Origin: JAJDIA01 sp031555145
GTDB taxonomy: Bacteria; Bacteroidota; Bacteroidia; Bacteroidales; Tannerellaceae
Direction: 5' to 3'
Assembly: GCA_031555145.1 (NCBI GenBank)
Contig: JAVBUR010000117.1
Location: 1-35,430 of the forward strand
DNA: 35,430 nucleotides
The position numbers and the translations under genes are program-made. The notes below the pieces were generated by a model. That model was not told where the DNA came from and searched no databases. It worked only from the letters and a program-made list of their open reading frames with translations. Shown piece after piece: positions 7,917 through 15,607 of this stretch (position 1 is the first letter of the stretch; every line of letters begins with the position of its first letter).

Positions 7917-8801
7917 TTACACGTCGCAGATGCGGATGCACTTTTCGAGCGAAGCCACCTTGTCTTTTTCTTTCGGAACGAACTCCTGGCCTACGAAGCC
8001 TTTGTAGCCTACGTCGACCAGGGCGCGCATGATGGCCGGGTAGTAGAGTTCCTGTGTCTCGTCGATCTCGTTACGGCCGGGGTTTCCACCGGTGTGGATG
8101 TGCGAGAAATATGCGTGGTATTTGCGGATATTGTCGATGATATTACCTTCCATGATTTGCATATGGTAGATATCATACAGCAACTTGAAGTTGGGCGAAC
8201 CCACGCGGCGGCACAATTCGGCGCCCCATACGGTATGGTCGCACAGATAGTCTTTGTGACCGACGCTGTTGAGCAGTTCCATGGTCAGCACGACATTATA
8301 TTTCTCGGCGATGGGGGTGATGCGTTTCAATCCCTTCTCGCAGTTTTCCCAACCCTGGAGGTCGGTCACACCGTTGCGGCGGCCGGAGAAACAGATCAGG
8401 TTCTTCAGTCCGGCTTCGGCTACCATCGGGATCACCTTTTCGTAGCTGGCTACCAGTTCGTCGTGTAGCTTCGGATCGTTGAACCCACGGTCGATACCCA
8501 GTCCCGCGCCTTCGGCCAGGGCAATGGTGAGGCCATGCTTCTGCACGGTAGGCCAGTCGTTCGGACCGAGCAATTCGATCGACTCGATACCGATCTTCTT
8601 GCAGATTTCACAGAATTCGTTCAGTTCGATACTGCCAAAGCACCATTTGCTCACCGAATGGTGGATATTGCCTTTCAGCGGAGCCGGTGAGGCGTTTACA
8701 CGGGTGGCTTCCGGCATCGCCGAAGCGACACCCGACACAGCGGCGGCAGCACTACCTGCCAGAACGGTCTTGATCGCCGTTCGTCTTGAGATGGTTTTCA
8801 T
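7917..8801 (-). CDS. Sugar phosphate isomerase/epimerase, hydroxypyruvate isomerase-like TIM barrel
   Basis: A 294-residue AP-endonuclease-2-type TIM barrel with a twin-arginine-like leader, SRRTAIK followed by an alanine-rich hydrophobic stretch (5-28), so it is probably exported. Metal-site residues can be matched by spacing to E. coli Hyi: E175 in TMELLNS, D210 in LYDIYHMQ (35 residues apart, as in Hyi) and E273 in GQEF. The third ligand position, 26 residues after D210, is H236 rather than Gln. This makes an isomerase or epimerase on a sugar or keto-sugar likely, but the substrate is unknown. It is the last gene of the PUL strand, 72 bp after GH88, and has its own putative promoter. The start at 8801 is chosen for the leader peptide. 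Confidence 0.8.
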   Translation of the reverse strand: MKTISRRTAIKTVLAGSAAAAVSGVASAMPEATRVNASPAPLKGNIHHSVSKWCFGSIELNEFCEICKKIGIESIELLGPNDWPTVQKHGLTIALAEGAGLGIDRGFNDPKLHDELVASYEKVIPMVAEAGLKNLICFSGRRNGVTDLQGWENCEKGLKRITPIAEKYNVVLTMELLNSVGHKDYLCDHTVWGAELCRRVGSPNFKLLYDIYHMQIMEGNIIDNIRKYHAYFSHIHTGGNPGRNEIDETQELYYPAIMRALVDVGYKGFVGQEFVPKEKDKVASLEKCIRICDV

Positions 8802-8829
8802 CAGGAATGTTTTTAAATGGTATTTTCCA

Positions 8830-8837
8830 CAAATATA
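8830..8837 (-). promoter_or_regulatory. Putative -7 element for the TIM-barrel gene
   Basis: On the minus strand TATATTTG matches TAnnTTTG, 28 bp before the ATG at 8801. A GTTG tetramer lies 18 bp upstream inside the adjoining repeat unit and may act as the -33 element. This suggests that the gene can be transcribed independently of the upstream PUL genes. Confidence 0.45.
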
Positions 8838-8841
8838 AACA

Positions 8842-8876
8842 GAAATCCGGCAAAACAACTCTTAGGCGCTGTTTTA
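8842..8876. repeat. Single unit of the CAACA/TGTTG repeat family with both array flanks
   Basis: Bases 8842-8859 are identical to 23145-23162, the regulator-proximal edge of the six-unit array. Bases 8855-8875 are identical over 21 bp to 23269-23289, its distal unit. The element therefore looks like the same array reduced to one unit. It starts 41 bp upstream of its gene's start codon, exactly as at 23145 relative to 23104, and it overlaps the GH88 stop codon. Confidence 0.8.
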
Positions 8877-10073
8877 CCGTAATGAATTTGCCATCATCAT
8901 TTTCCTGAATCGGGTTAATGCTTCTATATAATAGTAATCGGCATAGGTTAATGGGACATCTACTTCAGAGTTGTGTGCCAAGGAGCCTACACTGTGTTTC
9001 AGTATGAAATTCCCGTTCTCACCCAGCTCTGCCGTATAGGCAGGAGAAGCTAAGGTTCTTAGTTGTATTTCGGCGATTCCTACATAGTTATCAGCTAATT
9101 CCTTGTCGACATATTGGCTCAGTTCAAGTAAAGCAGAGGCAATGACAGCCCCGGCGGAGGCATCTCTTGGTTCGTCAGGAATGTTGGGGGCATTAAAATC
9201 CCAGTAAGGGATATAATCTTCGGGCATATGGGGATGATTCAAGATGAAATCGGCGATTTGTTTGGCCTGTGTCAGGTACCGCTCCTCTTTCGTTTCGCGA
9301 TACATCACCGTATAGCCATATAGTCCCCATGCTTGTCCACGCGACCAGGCTGATTCATCAGACAACCCCTGGAAGTTTTGCTTTTTTTCGACAGCGCCTG
9401 TTATCGTGTCGTATGAAACAACATGGCAGCAACTATAATCCGGTCGATAATGATTTTGCATCGTCCGGTCGGCATGGCTTTCAGCGAGGTCTTTGAATTG
9501 CCCATTCCCTGTCGCTTTAGCTGCCCAAAGCGGAAACTCCAGGTTCATCATGTTATCGATAATGACCGGATATTGCCATTTGCCGAAATCCCATGACCGG
9601 ATAAGCCCTATCTTCGGATCATACCTGCTTGCCAACGACGCCGCACCGGTCAGGAGTATTTCTTTGTACGATTCGTCTCCCGTGAGCCGGTATCCATTGC
9701 CAAAACTACAATAAAGCATCATGCCGAGATCATGTGTGCCTTTGTTGTCTTTCTCTTTTTCAATCCGGGAAGTATATTCTTTGGCATAGGCGAGCAGTTC
9801 GGGGTTGTTGCTATTTTCATACAGGTACCAAAGTACCCCTGGGAAGAACCCGCTACACCACCAGTCGGAGCCGGAAGTGGTCATCTGCCCATTTACGAAT
9901 GAACGGGGAAAGGTGTTGTCCATGCCGGCATACTTTTCTGCCATCAGGAGAGACTGTTTCTCTGCCAAGGCCAATGCTTCATCGACAACCTGATGCATAG
10001 GGGTTGAAGCCGGGGTGTTGCAGGAAGACACGAAAAGACCTGCTAATACGAATGATATTAGTATATACTTCAT
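8874..10073 (-). CDS. GH88 unsaturated glucuronyl hydrolase (lipoprotein)
   Basis: A 399-residue (alpha/alpha)6-barrel enzyme that hydrolyses the delta-4,5-unsaturated uronic acid left at the non-reducing end by polysaccharide lyases. A type II signal peptide ends in FVSSC, so C18 is lipidated. The two catalytic aspartates can be placed: D115 in THDLGMM (equivalent to D88 of Bacillus UGL) and D173 in IIDNMMNLE (equivalent to D149). WWCSGFFPG at 71-79 and SAWSRGQAWGLYGY are further family blocks. Related GH105 is less likely given the DNMMNLE motif. The start at 10073 is chosen because the lipoprotein signal begins there. It lies 25 bp after the VOC gene within the PUL operon. No lyase is present in the window, so the lyase supplying its substrate must be encoded elsewhere. 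Confidence 0.88.
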   Translation of the reverse strand: MKYILISFVLAGLFVSSCNTPASTPMHQVVDEALALAEKQSLLMAEKYAGMDNTFPRSFVNGQMTTSGSDWWCSGFFPGVLWYLYENSNNPELLAYAKEYTSRIEKEKDNKGTHDLGMMLYCSFGNGYRLTGDESYKEILLTGAASLASRYDPKIGLIRSWDFGKWQYPVIIDNMMNLEFPLWAAKATGNGQFKDLAESHADRTMQNHYRPDYSCCHVVSYDTITGAVEKKQNFQGLSDESAWSRGQAWGLYGYTVMYRETKEERYLTQAKQIADFILNHPHMPEDYIPYWDFNAPNIPDEPRDASAGAVIASALLELSQYVDKELADNYVGIAEIQLRTLASPAYTAELGENGNFILKHSVGSLAHNSEVDVPLTYADYYYIEALTRFRKMMMANSLR

Positions 10074-10098
10074 GATATGTATGGATTTTATATGTTCT

Positions 10099-10962
10099 CT
10101 ATTTGATACAATAAGGTTCTGTAAACTCAACTTTCGTCTGATCAGGGGTTGCCAGATTCAACAGCCATCTTTTTGTCTTTCCGATGGAAGGCCTGCCTAC
10201 TTGTTGCTTTCCTCCCCGTTCTTTCAGCGTATAAATCGTTTCCTGCATATCTTCCACAAGGAAGCAAGGATGGCTGAAGTTCTCATCCGAGGGCGAATAG
10301 TGTTCAATATTTTCGGTACAATCAACGAGGTCGAGGTATTGGATCACTCCCGGCTCACTCTTGTCTAAGGGATATCTGACTATTTCCCGGCATTTTAAGA
10401 CACCTACCCAAAACGGGTCTTTGTCGTCGATCTTTCCGGCATACAGGCCAACGTGGTGAATACGTTTCGAGATACGGTTTTCCGAGAGGAACTTGCCTTT
10501 TGATTGGCGATGTAATCCGTCGTCTTTCAGGTCAATCAATTCGATGTTGTTGTTCCAGGCATCCTGTGCGACAATGATTTCATTCCCGGCGCCGTCTATG
10601 GCGCATGAAGTCGTTTTTACTCCCTGCGATCGTAAGTAATCATACATTTCTGCAACCGATTCGGTTTCAAGGGAAACAGATACAAGTCTTTTTTTCTCTT
10701 TGGCCTGTTTGTCTACCACAAATTCCAGGAACTGGCGGTCGTTTACTTTGAAAGAGACAACGGTTCCTAATGGCGATGGATACGAGAATGCTTCATCAAA
10801 GCCGAGGAACTTGCCGTAGTAATCACGTGCCATTTCCATATCGCTGACGAGGAATGTCATTTTGGCTATTCCCCATACCGGCGGACGTTTACTTTCCTGG
10901 GCAATAAGTGAACAGACACTTAGTAGTCCGATACATGTAATCAATGCTATTTTCTTGCGCAT
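10099..10962 (-). CDS. Secreted two-module VOC (glyoxalase/dioxygenase fold) protein
   Basis: A 287-residue protein with an N-terminal signal peptide (about 1-21, LIA|Q) and two vicinal-oxygen-chelate modules. The first runs from about residue 30 (WGIAKMTFLVSDMEMARDYYGKFLGF) to 145, the second from about 168 (RIHHVGLYAGKIDDKDPFWVGVL) to the end, closing with DQTKVEFTEPY. VOC proteins bind a divalent metal and act on keto, epoxide or diol substrates; the exact chemistry here cannot be deduced. It lies 5 bp after the GH154 gene and 25 bp before GH88, so it is a genuine PUL member. Export of a VOC protein is uncommon and suggests it acts on a periplasmic sugar product. Confidence 0.75.
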   Translation of the reverse strand: MRKKIALITCIGLLSVCSLIAQESKRPPVWGIAKMTFLVSDMEMARDYYGKFLGFDEAFSYPSPLGTVVSFKVNDRQFLEFVVDKQAKEKKRLVSVSLETESVAEMYDYLRSQGVKTTSCAIDGAGNEIIVAQDAWNNNIELIDLKDDGLHRQSKGKFLSENRISKRIHHVGLYAGKIDDKDPFWVGVLKCREIVRYPLDKSEPGVIQYLDLVDCTENIEHYSPSDENFSHPCFLVEDMQETIYTLKERGGKQQVGRPSIGKTKRWLLNLATPDQTKVEFTEPYCIK

Positions 10963-10967
10963 ACTGG

Positions 10968-12962
10968 TTATCTGATGATTTTAATATCGTATTCTTTTCC
11001 TTCAAACGTAACGACCAATCCGCCCGGCATCGCTTCTGTTTTTACGATCGCTTTGGCAGGGACACGGTTCTTCGCGCCATTCACATACACGATAACGGGG
11101 GTATGCGGCGGGACACCTTTCGTGCTTTGCCAGGAACAGAAAGCACCCAATCCTCCAAAAAGGTGTGTGTGTTCCCAGCCTTCCCTCGGTTTCAGGACCG
11201 TGGAACTGACACTGCCTTCAGGTGTTTGTATGGATTGGAGAGTCGAGTAATACACTCCTCCCTTGATCAGTATCCCGTCGGCCGATTTATATTCTTCTAC
11301 CTGGCTGTTGTGGGGGACACTGATACCATAACCTCCGATAGAAAGGTAGAGCGGGTCGGGATAGTTATGCCAGAAGATATGGACTTCGCCGTCGTTGCCG
11401 ATCAGCGTATGGGTAATGATTTCATCTTTTTGGAATTCTACCGCACGATCTTCTTTGCCGGCAGGACGCAAATGATATGTACTGGCCACATGGTCGGGTT
11501 TTGTAAACAAGGTACGTGTACGGAACCGGTACAACCACTGCTGTCCATCGTATGAATAGCCTGTGCGCCCGGCGCCGATATCTTCGGCTCCTTCTCCCGT
11601 CAGGCAAAATCCCAAGGTGGAAGAATAGGCATGCTGGTTGTATTTGATCGGGCTTTGCCAGATGGTTCGGTCGAAAGGTTGTCCGGCAGGGTAGAGGCGG
11701 GCATCTCCGTCAACAGGACTTACATTCAACGAGAACTGCGCGCCATCGACAGCCACTTTGCCTCCCGAGGCGTCTGCGGGCATGGCTTCTTCTTGTACGG
11801 TCCAGAAAGGATGGTCGGCCGGCATCAGTAGACAGGTCAAGCCATGCATGGCGAAATAAGGATCGCCGGGAACGATATACGGTTCGGCCAGGCTTTGGTT
11901 GTTGCCCCAATAGCCAATATTCAGCAAGCCGTTTTCACCCAGGCAGCCGTTCTCCCAGAAGTATTTCAGGTTGCCCGAAAGGATGCGCCTGGCCATACCG
12001 GGCGACATGGCTTCATTCCCGTTCACCATGGCCCAACCAATCGCAGCGTTGCTGGCGAACCGGTAAGTCAACGACCGGCCCCAGGGAATTTGTCCTCCGC
12101 TTCGTGCGTATTGGTAAGGAATAACTTCCAGGAAGCGGGAGGTGATCTCCTGTATCCTGTTGCCAAACTGTTCCTTCCAGACCGGGTCGTATTTATATAT
12201 CAGGTGGTTGAACAACTGGAATCCCCACAGGTTGTAATAGTCGAATCCCCGGTTGTTCCCGTCAATGAACCAACCGTTTCCCCGATACCATCCAAGCAGC
12301 CTTTCTATCATTTGGGTATGGTGCGTCCGGTTGGCATCGATCCCGTTGCCATACTTTTCGATCAGTGAGGTGGCAAACAGGTGGAAATAGTAATGGTTGT
12401 TGTGGTACGTCTGGTTGAAAGACTGTTTTTGGAAAAACAGGATCAGATTCTTCTTTTGTTCGTTGGTCAACGGGTCCCAGAACCGTTCCGGGCAGGCATG
12501 TATTGCCATGGCGAAAGATACGCCGATCTGGTCGTTCGGATCAGGGTCTCCCCAATAGCCGTCGCTCTTGGGGTCGGTTCCCCGGGTAATCGCTTTCAGG
12601 AAAGGTCTGGTAATAGAACCTTTGTATCCCGGCACCTCGTCTTTTCCTGTAGCTGTTGCGTAAATGACAACTCCCACCATGATACGTTCCATGATCCTTG
12701 CCTGATTCTCCTTCCGGAAATCTTCCAGCGGCAGATAAGCCCCGGTCGATTCAGGAAGGGTAAATATACCGGTTTCCGGATTGACATACGAAAGCGTCCC
12801 GGCAATCAGTTGCCCGGCGATTTCCAGCCAATGCGCTCTTGTGTAGCCGGTATAAGGGCTTTGCTGCTTATCGTCTTTTGCCTTCAGCGTATTGGCGGCA
12901 TGCATGGTAGCCGGAAAAGCCAGGCCGACAAGTAGCAGGAATGTTATCATGTACGTTTTCAT
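10968..12962 (-). CDS. DUF2264 / GH154 family protein, probable exo-beta-glucuronidase
   Basis: A 664-residue secreted protein with a signal peptide (about 1-21, ATMHA|A). The N-terminal two thirds form the DUF2264 (alpha/alpha)-barrel, with blocks such as YTRAHWLEIAGQLI, GYWGDPDPNDQIGVSFAMAIHACPERFWDPL, NHYYFHLFATSLIEKYG, WFIDGNNRGFDYYNLWGFQ and ARSGGQIPWGRSLTYRFA. The C-terminal third is beta-rich. DUF2264 corresponds to CAZy family GH154, whose characterised Bacteroides member acts as a beta-glucuronidase; the substrate here is inferred from that and from the neighbouring GH88. The start at 12962 is chosen for the signal peptide, 19 bp after the aldo/keto reductase gene. Confidence 0.8.
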   Translation of the reverse strand: MKTYMITFLLLVGLAFPATMHAANTLKAKDDKQQSPYTGYTRAHWLEIAGQLIAGTLSYVNPETGIFTLPESTGAYLPLEDFRKENQARIMERIMVGVVIYATATGKDEVPGYKGSITRPFLKAITRGTDPKSDGYWGDPDPNDQIGVSFAMAIHACPERFWDPLTNEQKKNLILFFQKQSFNQTYHNNHYYFHLFATSLIEKYGNGIDANRTHHTQMIERLLGWYRGNGWFIDGNNRGFDYYNLWGFQLFNHLIYKYDPVWKEQFGNRIQEITSRFLEVIPYQYARSGGQIPWGRSLTYRFASNAAIGWAMVNGNEAMSPGMARRILSGNLKYFWENGCLGENGLLNIGYWGNNQSLAEPYIVPGDPYFAMHGLTCLLMPADHPFWTVQEEAMPADASGGKVAVDGAQFSLNVSPVDGDARLYPAGQPFDRTIWQSPIKYNQHAYSSTLGFCLTGEGAEDIGAGRTGYSYDGQQWLYRFRTRTLFTKPDHVASTYHLRPAGKEDRAVEFQKDEIITHTLIGNDGEVHIFWHNYPDPLYLSIGGYGISVPHNSQVEEYKSADGILIKGGVYYSTLQSIQTPEGSVSSTVLKPREGWEHTHLFGGLGAFCSWQSTKGVPPHTPVIVYVNGAKNRVPAKAIVKTEAMPGGLVVTFEGKEYDIKIIR

Positions 12963-12981
12963 GGTGTGCGTGTTGAGTAAG

Positions 12982-14028
12982 TTATACTGAAAAAGTTTCC
13001 CACATACCATCGAGATAGTTGTCCTGCATCCAGGGCAGGTTCTCGTGGCGGTAAAAAGGTTCGAGTTGCATAGCCAGCTCTTTCATTCGTTCGGGAGAAA
13101 GCTTTTTGAAGTTACGGAGTATATCGAGGTTCGACTTAACTACCGCTTTACTGTCCATACCGATCACTACGGCATCAGGCCCTTTCAACGACATGGCATA
13201 ACTTACCAGATCGGGGATATGCAGGCCGGGAATTGTTTCTTTGGGGCGGACGGCTTTCATGATCAGGACACCCATTTTGTTTTTCTTTCCGGCCGGGATC
13301 GCCTCCTCTTGTCGTGGCGACGGATTGCTTGGGTTCCAATGGTTCATGGCCACCAACATGCTGTCGAAATTCCCCCGGTTGGCCATCTCTTTCAATGCTT
13401 GTGCGTCGCCATGTCCTGAAAAACCGATGAAGCGGGTGACGCCTTCTTCTTTCAGTTTATGGAGGATATCTATCAGATGTCCTTTTTTACTCATCTGGTC
13501 TACGTCTTCAATCGACCGCACATCGTGTATTTTCAGCATATCCAACTTGTCGGTATTCAGGCGTTTCAGACTGAGTTCAATCTCTTTCATCGACTGATCG
13601 GGCTCGCGAGCTGTCACTTTGGTGGAGAGGAAGATCTCTTTACGCCGGTATTTCACTACTTCACCCACTCTCACTTCGCTGATAATGTGTCTTGGGGATT
13701 TCTTTTTCCCGGGAGGAACGGCAATGGTATTGTCGTAAGCATGTGCCGTGTCGAAATAGTATAAGCCATTGTCGAGGGCGTAGTTAAGCATTTCATACGC
13801 TTCCTCGTCCTCGTCTATATGGCAGAAGCGGCTACCGAGTCCTAACACCATTTTGGGAATAGTTACTCCCGTATGCCCCAGTTTGGTTGTTGGCAATCCT
13901 TTGGCATCGTAAGGGTTTCTGATTTTGCCCATTTCGCCGGAGATGGATGCCATACCGTCTGTGACGGCAAGTGATAAACTTGCCGCCACAACTCCTTTTA
14001 TAAAATCTCTTCTGCTATAATCGTCCAT
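12982..14028 (-). CDS. Aldo/keto reductase with twin-arginine signal
   Basis: A 348-residue aldo/keto reductase. The N-terminus has a textbook Tat motif, SRRDFIK at 5-11, followed by a hydrophobic h-region, so the folded NADPH-type enzyme is expected in the periplasm if the host has TatC. The catalytic tetrad is visible: D93 and Y98 in FDTAHAYDN, K137 in LSTKV and H168 in LKIHD. The C-terminal cofactor-binding part (DAVVIGMDSKAVVKSNL) is shortened but present. It sits between susD (39 bp) and the GH154 gene (19 bp). The role may be redox conversion of a uronate- or keto-sugar-containing product. The start at 14028 places the Tat motif close to the N-terminus. Confidence 0.85.
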   Translation of the reverse strand: MDDYSRRDFIKGVVAASLSLAVTDGMASISGEMGKIRNPYDAKGLPTTKLGHTGVTIPKMVLGLGSRFCHIDEDEEAYEMLNYALDNGLYYFDTAHAYDNTIAVPPGKKKSPRHIISEVRVGEVVKYRRKEIFLSTKVTAREPDQSMKEIELSLKRLNTDKLDMLKIHDVRSIEDVDQMSKKGHLIDILHKLKEEGVTRFIGFSGHGDAQALKEMANRGNFDSMLVAMNHWNPSNPSPRQEEAIPAGKKNKMGVLIMKAVRPKETIPGLHIPDLVSYAMSLKGPDAVVIGMDSKAVVKSNLDILRNFKKLSPERMKELAMQLEPFYRHENLPWMQDNYLDGMWETFSV

Positions 14029-14067
14029 GTTTGTTTTTCTTTTGGTGGGAACTTCCACAATATAGGA

Positions 14068-15579
14068 TTATTTCCACAAAGGATGTTGTTCCAGGCTGGT
14101 ATTTCGTGACATTTCATTCACTGGGATCGGATATACATAGTATTTCTTATTTGTCCCGATATTGATACCTTTACGTGCCACGCGTTCTTCCATGCAATTC
14201 ATCCGCTTGTAGTCATACCAGAGGTGGCCTTCATAGCATAATTCAACCACCCTTTCCCAGATAAGCGCCTTATTGAAATCTTCTTTAGCCAGATTAGAAA
14301 GTGGATGCAGTCCGGCACGTTCCCTTACCCGGTTGATTCCGTAATATTTGTCGTAGCTTGTGCTGCCGCCGGAAGCGTTGTTTACTGCCTCTGAATGCAT
14401 CAGCAATACATCAGCATAGCGCGTGAAATGGTAATTGAGGTTCGAATTCTGATCGCCTACGCCTGTTTCTTCAGGATCGGTATATTTCCAGGTATGCACC
14501 AGCCCCATATTCACATCAAAGTCTTTTCCCCAAACCTTCTCCTGGCCGGTTTTCGTATCGATGAAAGACAAAATGATATTTGTAGCCAGGCGTTTATCGC
14601 CGGGATTCAACTGAAGCATATCATTATAGAAATTCTTCGTGCCGCCGAAAGAAGACCAACCTGCCATGCCGCATACATTCTGGTCGCGTATACTCGACAT
14701 ATTCACCCAGTTAGATCCGTTCAGGTTCTGATGGAACTCGCCATCGAAGATGTATTCTTTATTATGCTCTCCGGCTTCCTTGAAGTTCATGGCATAATTG
14801 GGCTCAAGAGCATACGTGCCCGATTTAATGATATCCTCACACTTGGAGGCTGCCAATGCATAGTTTTCTGTTTTATTCCAGGGATATCCGGCCATGGTCA
14901 GGTACGTTTTGGCAAGGAATGCCTGGGCGGCTCCTTTGGTTGCGCGTCCTACATCACTGCCTGTGTAGTTGGGAGACAAAGCCGATTCGGCAAAGGTGAA
15001 ATCTTCAATGATCTGGGCAAAAACAGCGTCGCTGGTTCCCATGTTCGGCAGGTTCTGGTCTTTTTGCTCAGAAGAAGTCGTAAAGGGAACATTATCGTAC
15101 AAGCGGATCAGATACAGATAAGCCAGCCCACGTACAAAGCGTGCTTCTCCCTCCAACCGTTTGATTTTAGCCGGATCGCCATCGGTGATACCCGGTATCT
15201 TCTCGATAGCGATATTACAACGGAACACTACCTGATATAAGAACTTCCAAACCAGTTCAATCCCATCGGTATTGGGTGTCCAGGTGTAAAATTCGAAAGC
15301 CAGACGATAAGGCACTGTCGATGTTTGGGAGGAAGAACATTCGGCGGGGTATTCACCGATCATCAGCGCGGCACGGTGGAAAGAAATATCACTGTCTTCC
15401 GACGATACCAAACGGCTGTATATGGCATTGACGGCTGCTTCGGCATCAGCTTCTGTTTTGTAGAAATTGTTGGGCGATATAAAGTCATATACCTTTTCTT
15501 CCAGGAATCCGTCGAAACAGGAGGTCAGCGTTCCGAGCAGGAATAAACCAGTAAATAATAATTTATATATTGATTTCAT
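14068..15579 (-). CDS. susD: SusD/RagB-like glycan-binding lipoprotein
   Basis: A 503-residue surface lipoprotein that pairs with the SusC-like transporter. The lipobox LTSC puts the lipidated cysteine at residue 21. Typical SusD features include an early FYKTEADAEAAVNAIYSRL helix, the TPR-like RFVRGLAYLYLIRLYDNVPF segment, RYADVLLMHSEAVN, WERVVELCYEGHLWYDYKRM and the C-terminal YPIPVNEMSRN...QHPLW. Length is normal. The start at 15579 is chosen for the signal peptide; an ATG three codons upstream is possible. It follows susC by 28 bp. Which glycan is bound cannot be read from sequence. Confidence 0.93.
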   Translation of the reverse strand: MKSIYKLLFTGLFLLGTLTSCFDGFLEEKVYDFISPNNFYKTEADAEAAVNAIYSRLVSSEDSDISFHRAALMIGEYPAECSSSQTSTVPYRLAFEFYTWTPNTDGIELVWKFLYQVVFRCNIAIEKIPGITDGDPAKIKRLEGEARFVRGLAYLYLIRLYDNVPFTTSSEQKDQNLPNMGTSDAVFAQIIEDFTFAESALSPNYTGSDVGRATKGAAQAFLAKTYLTMAGYPWNKTENYALAASKCEDIIKSGTYALEPNYAMNFKEAGEHNKEYIFDGEFHQNLNGSNWVNMSSIRDQNVCGMAGWSSFGGTKNFYNDMLQLNPGDKRLATNIILSFIDTKTGQEKVWGKDFDVNMGLVHTWKYTDPEETGVGDQNSNLNYHFTRYADVLLMHSEAVNNASGGSTSYDKYYGINRVRERAGLHPLSNLAKEDFNKALIWERVVELCYEGHLWYDYKRMNCMEERVARKGINIGTNKKYYVYPIPVNEMSRNTSLEQHPLWK

Positions 15580-15607
15580 AATAATCATGATTTAGTAAGT
15601 AAGTAAA

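Noticed and set aside
14395..15240. 281-codon plus-strand open frame in susD
   Set aside because: It is antisense to an intact SusD lipoprotein and has no recognisable motif.
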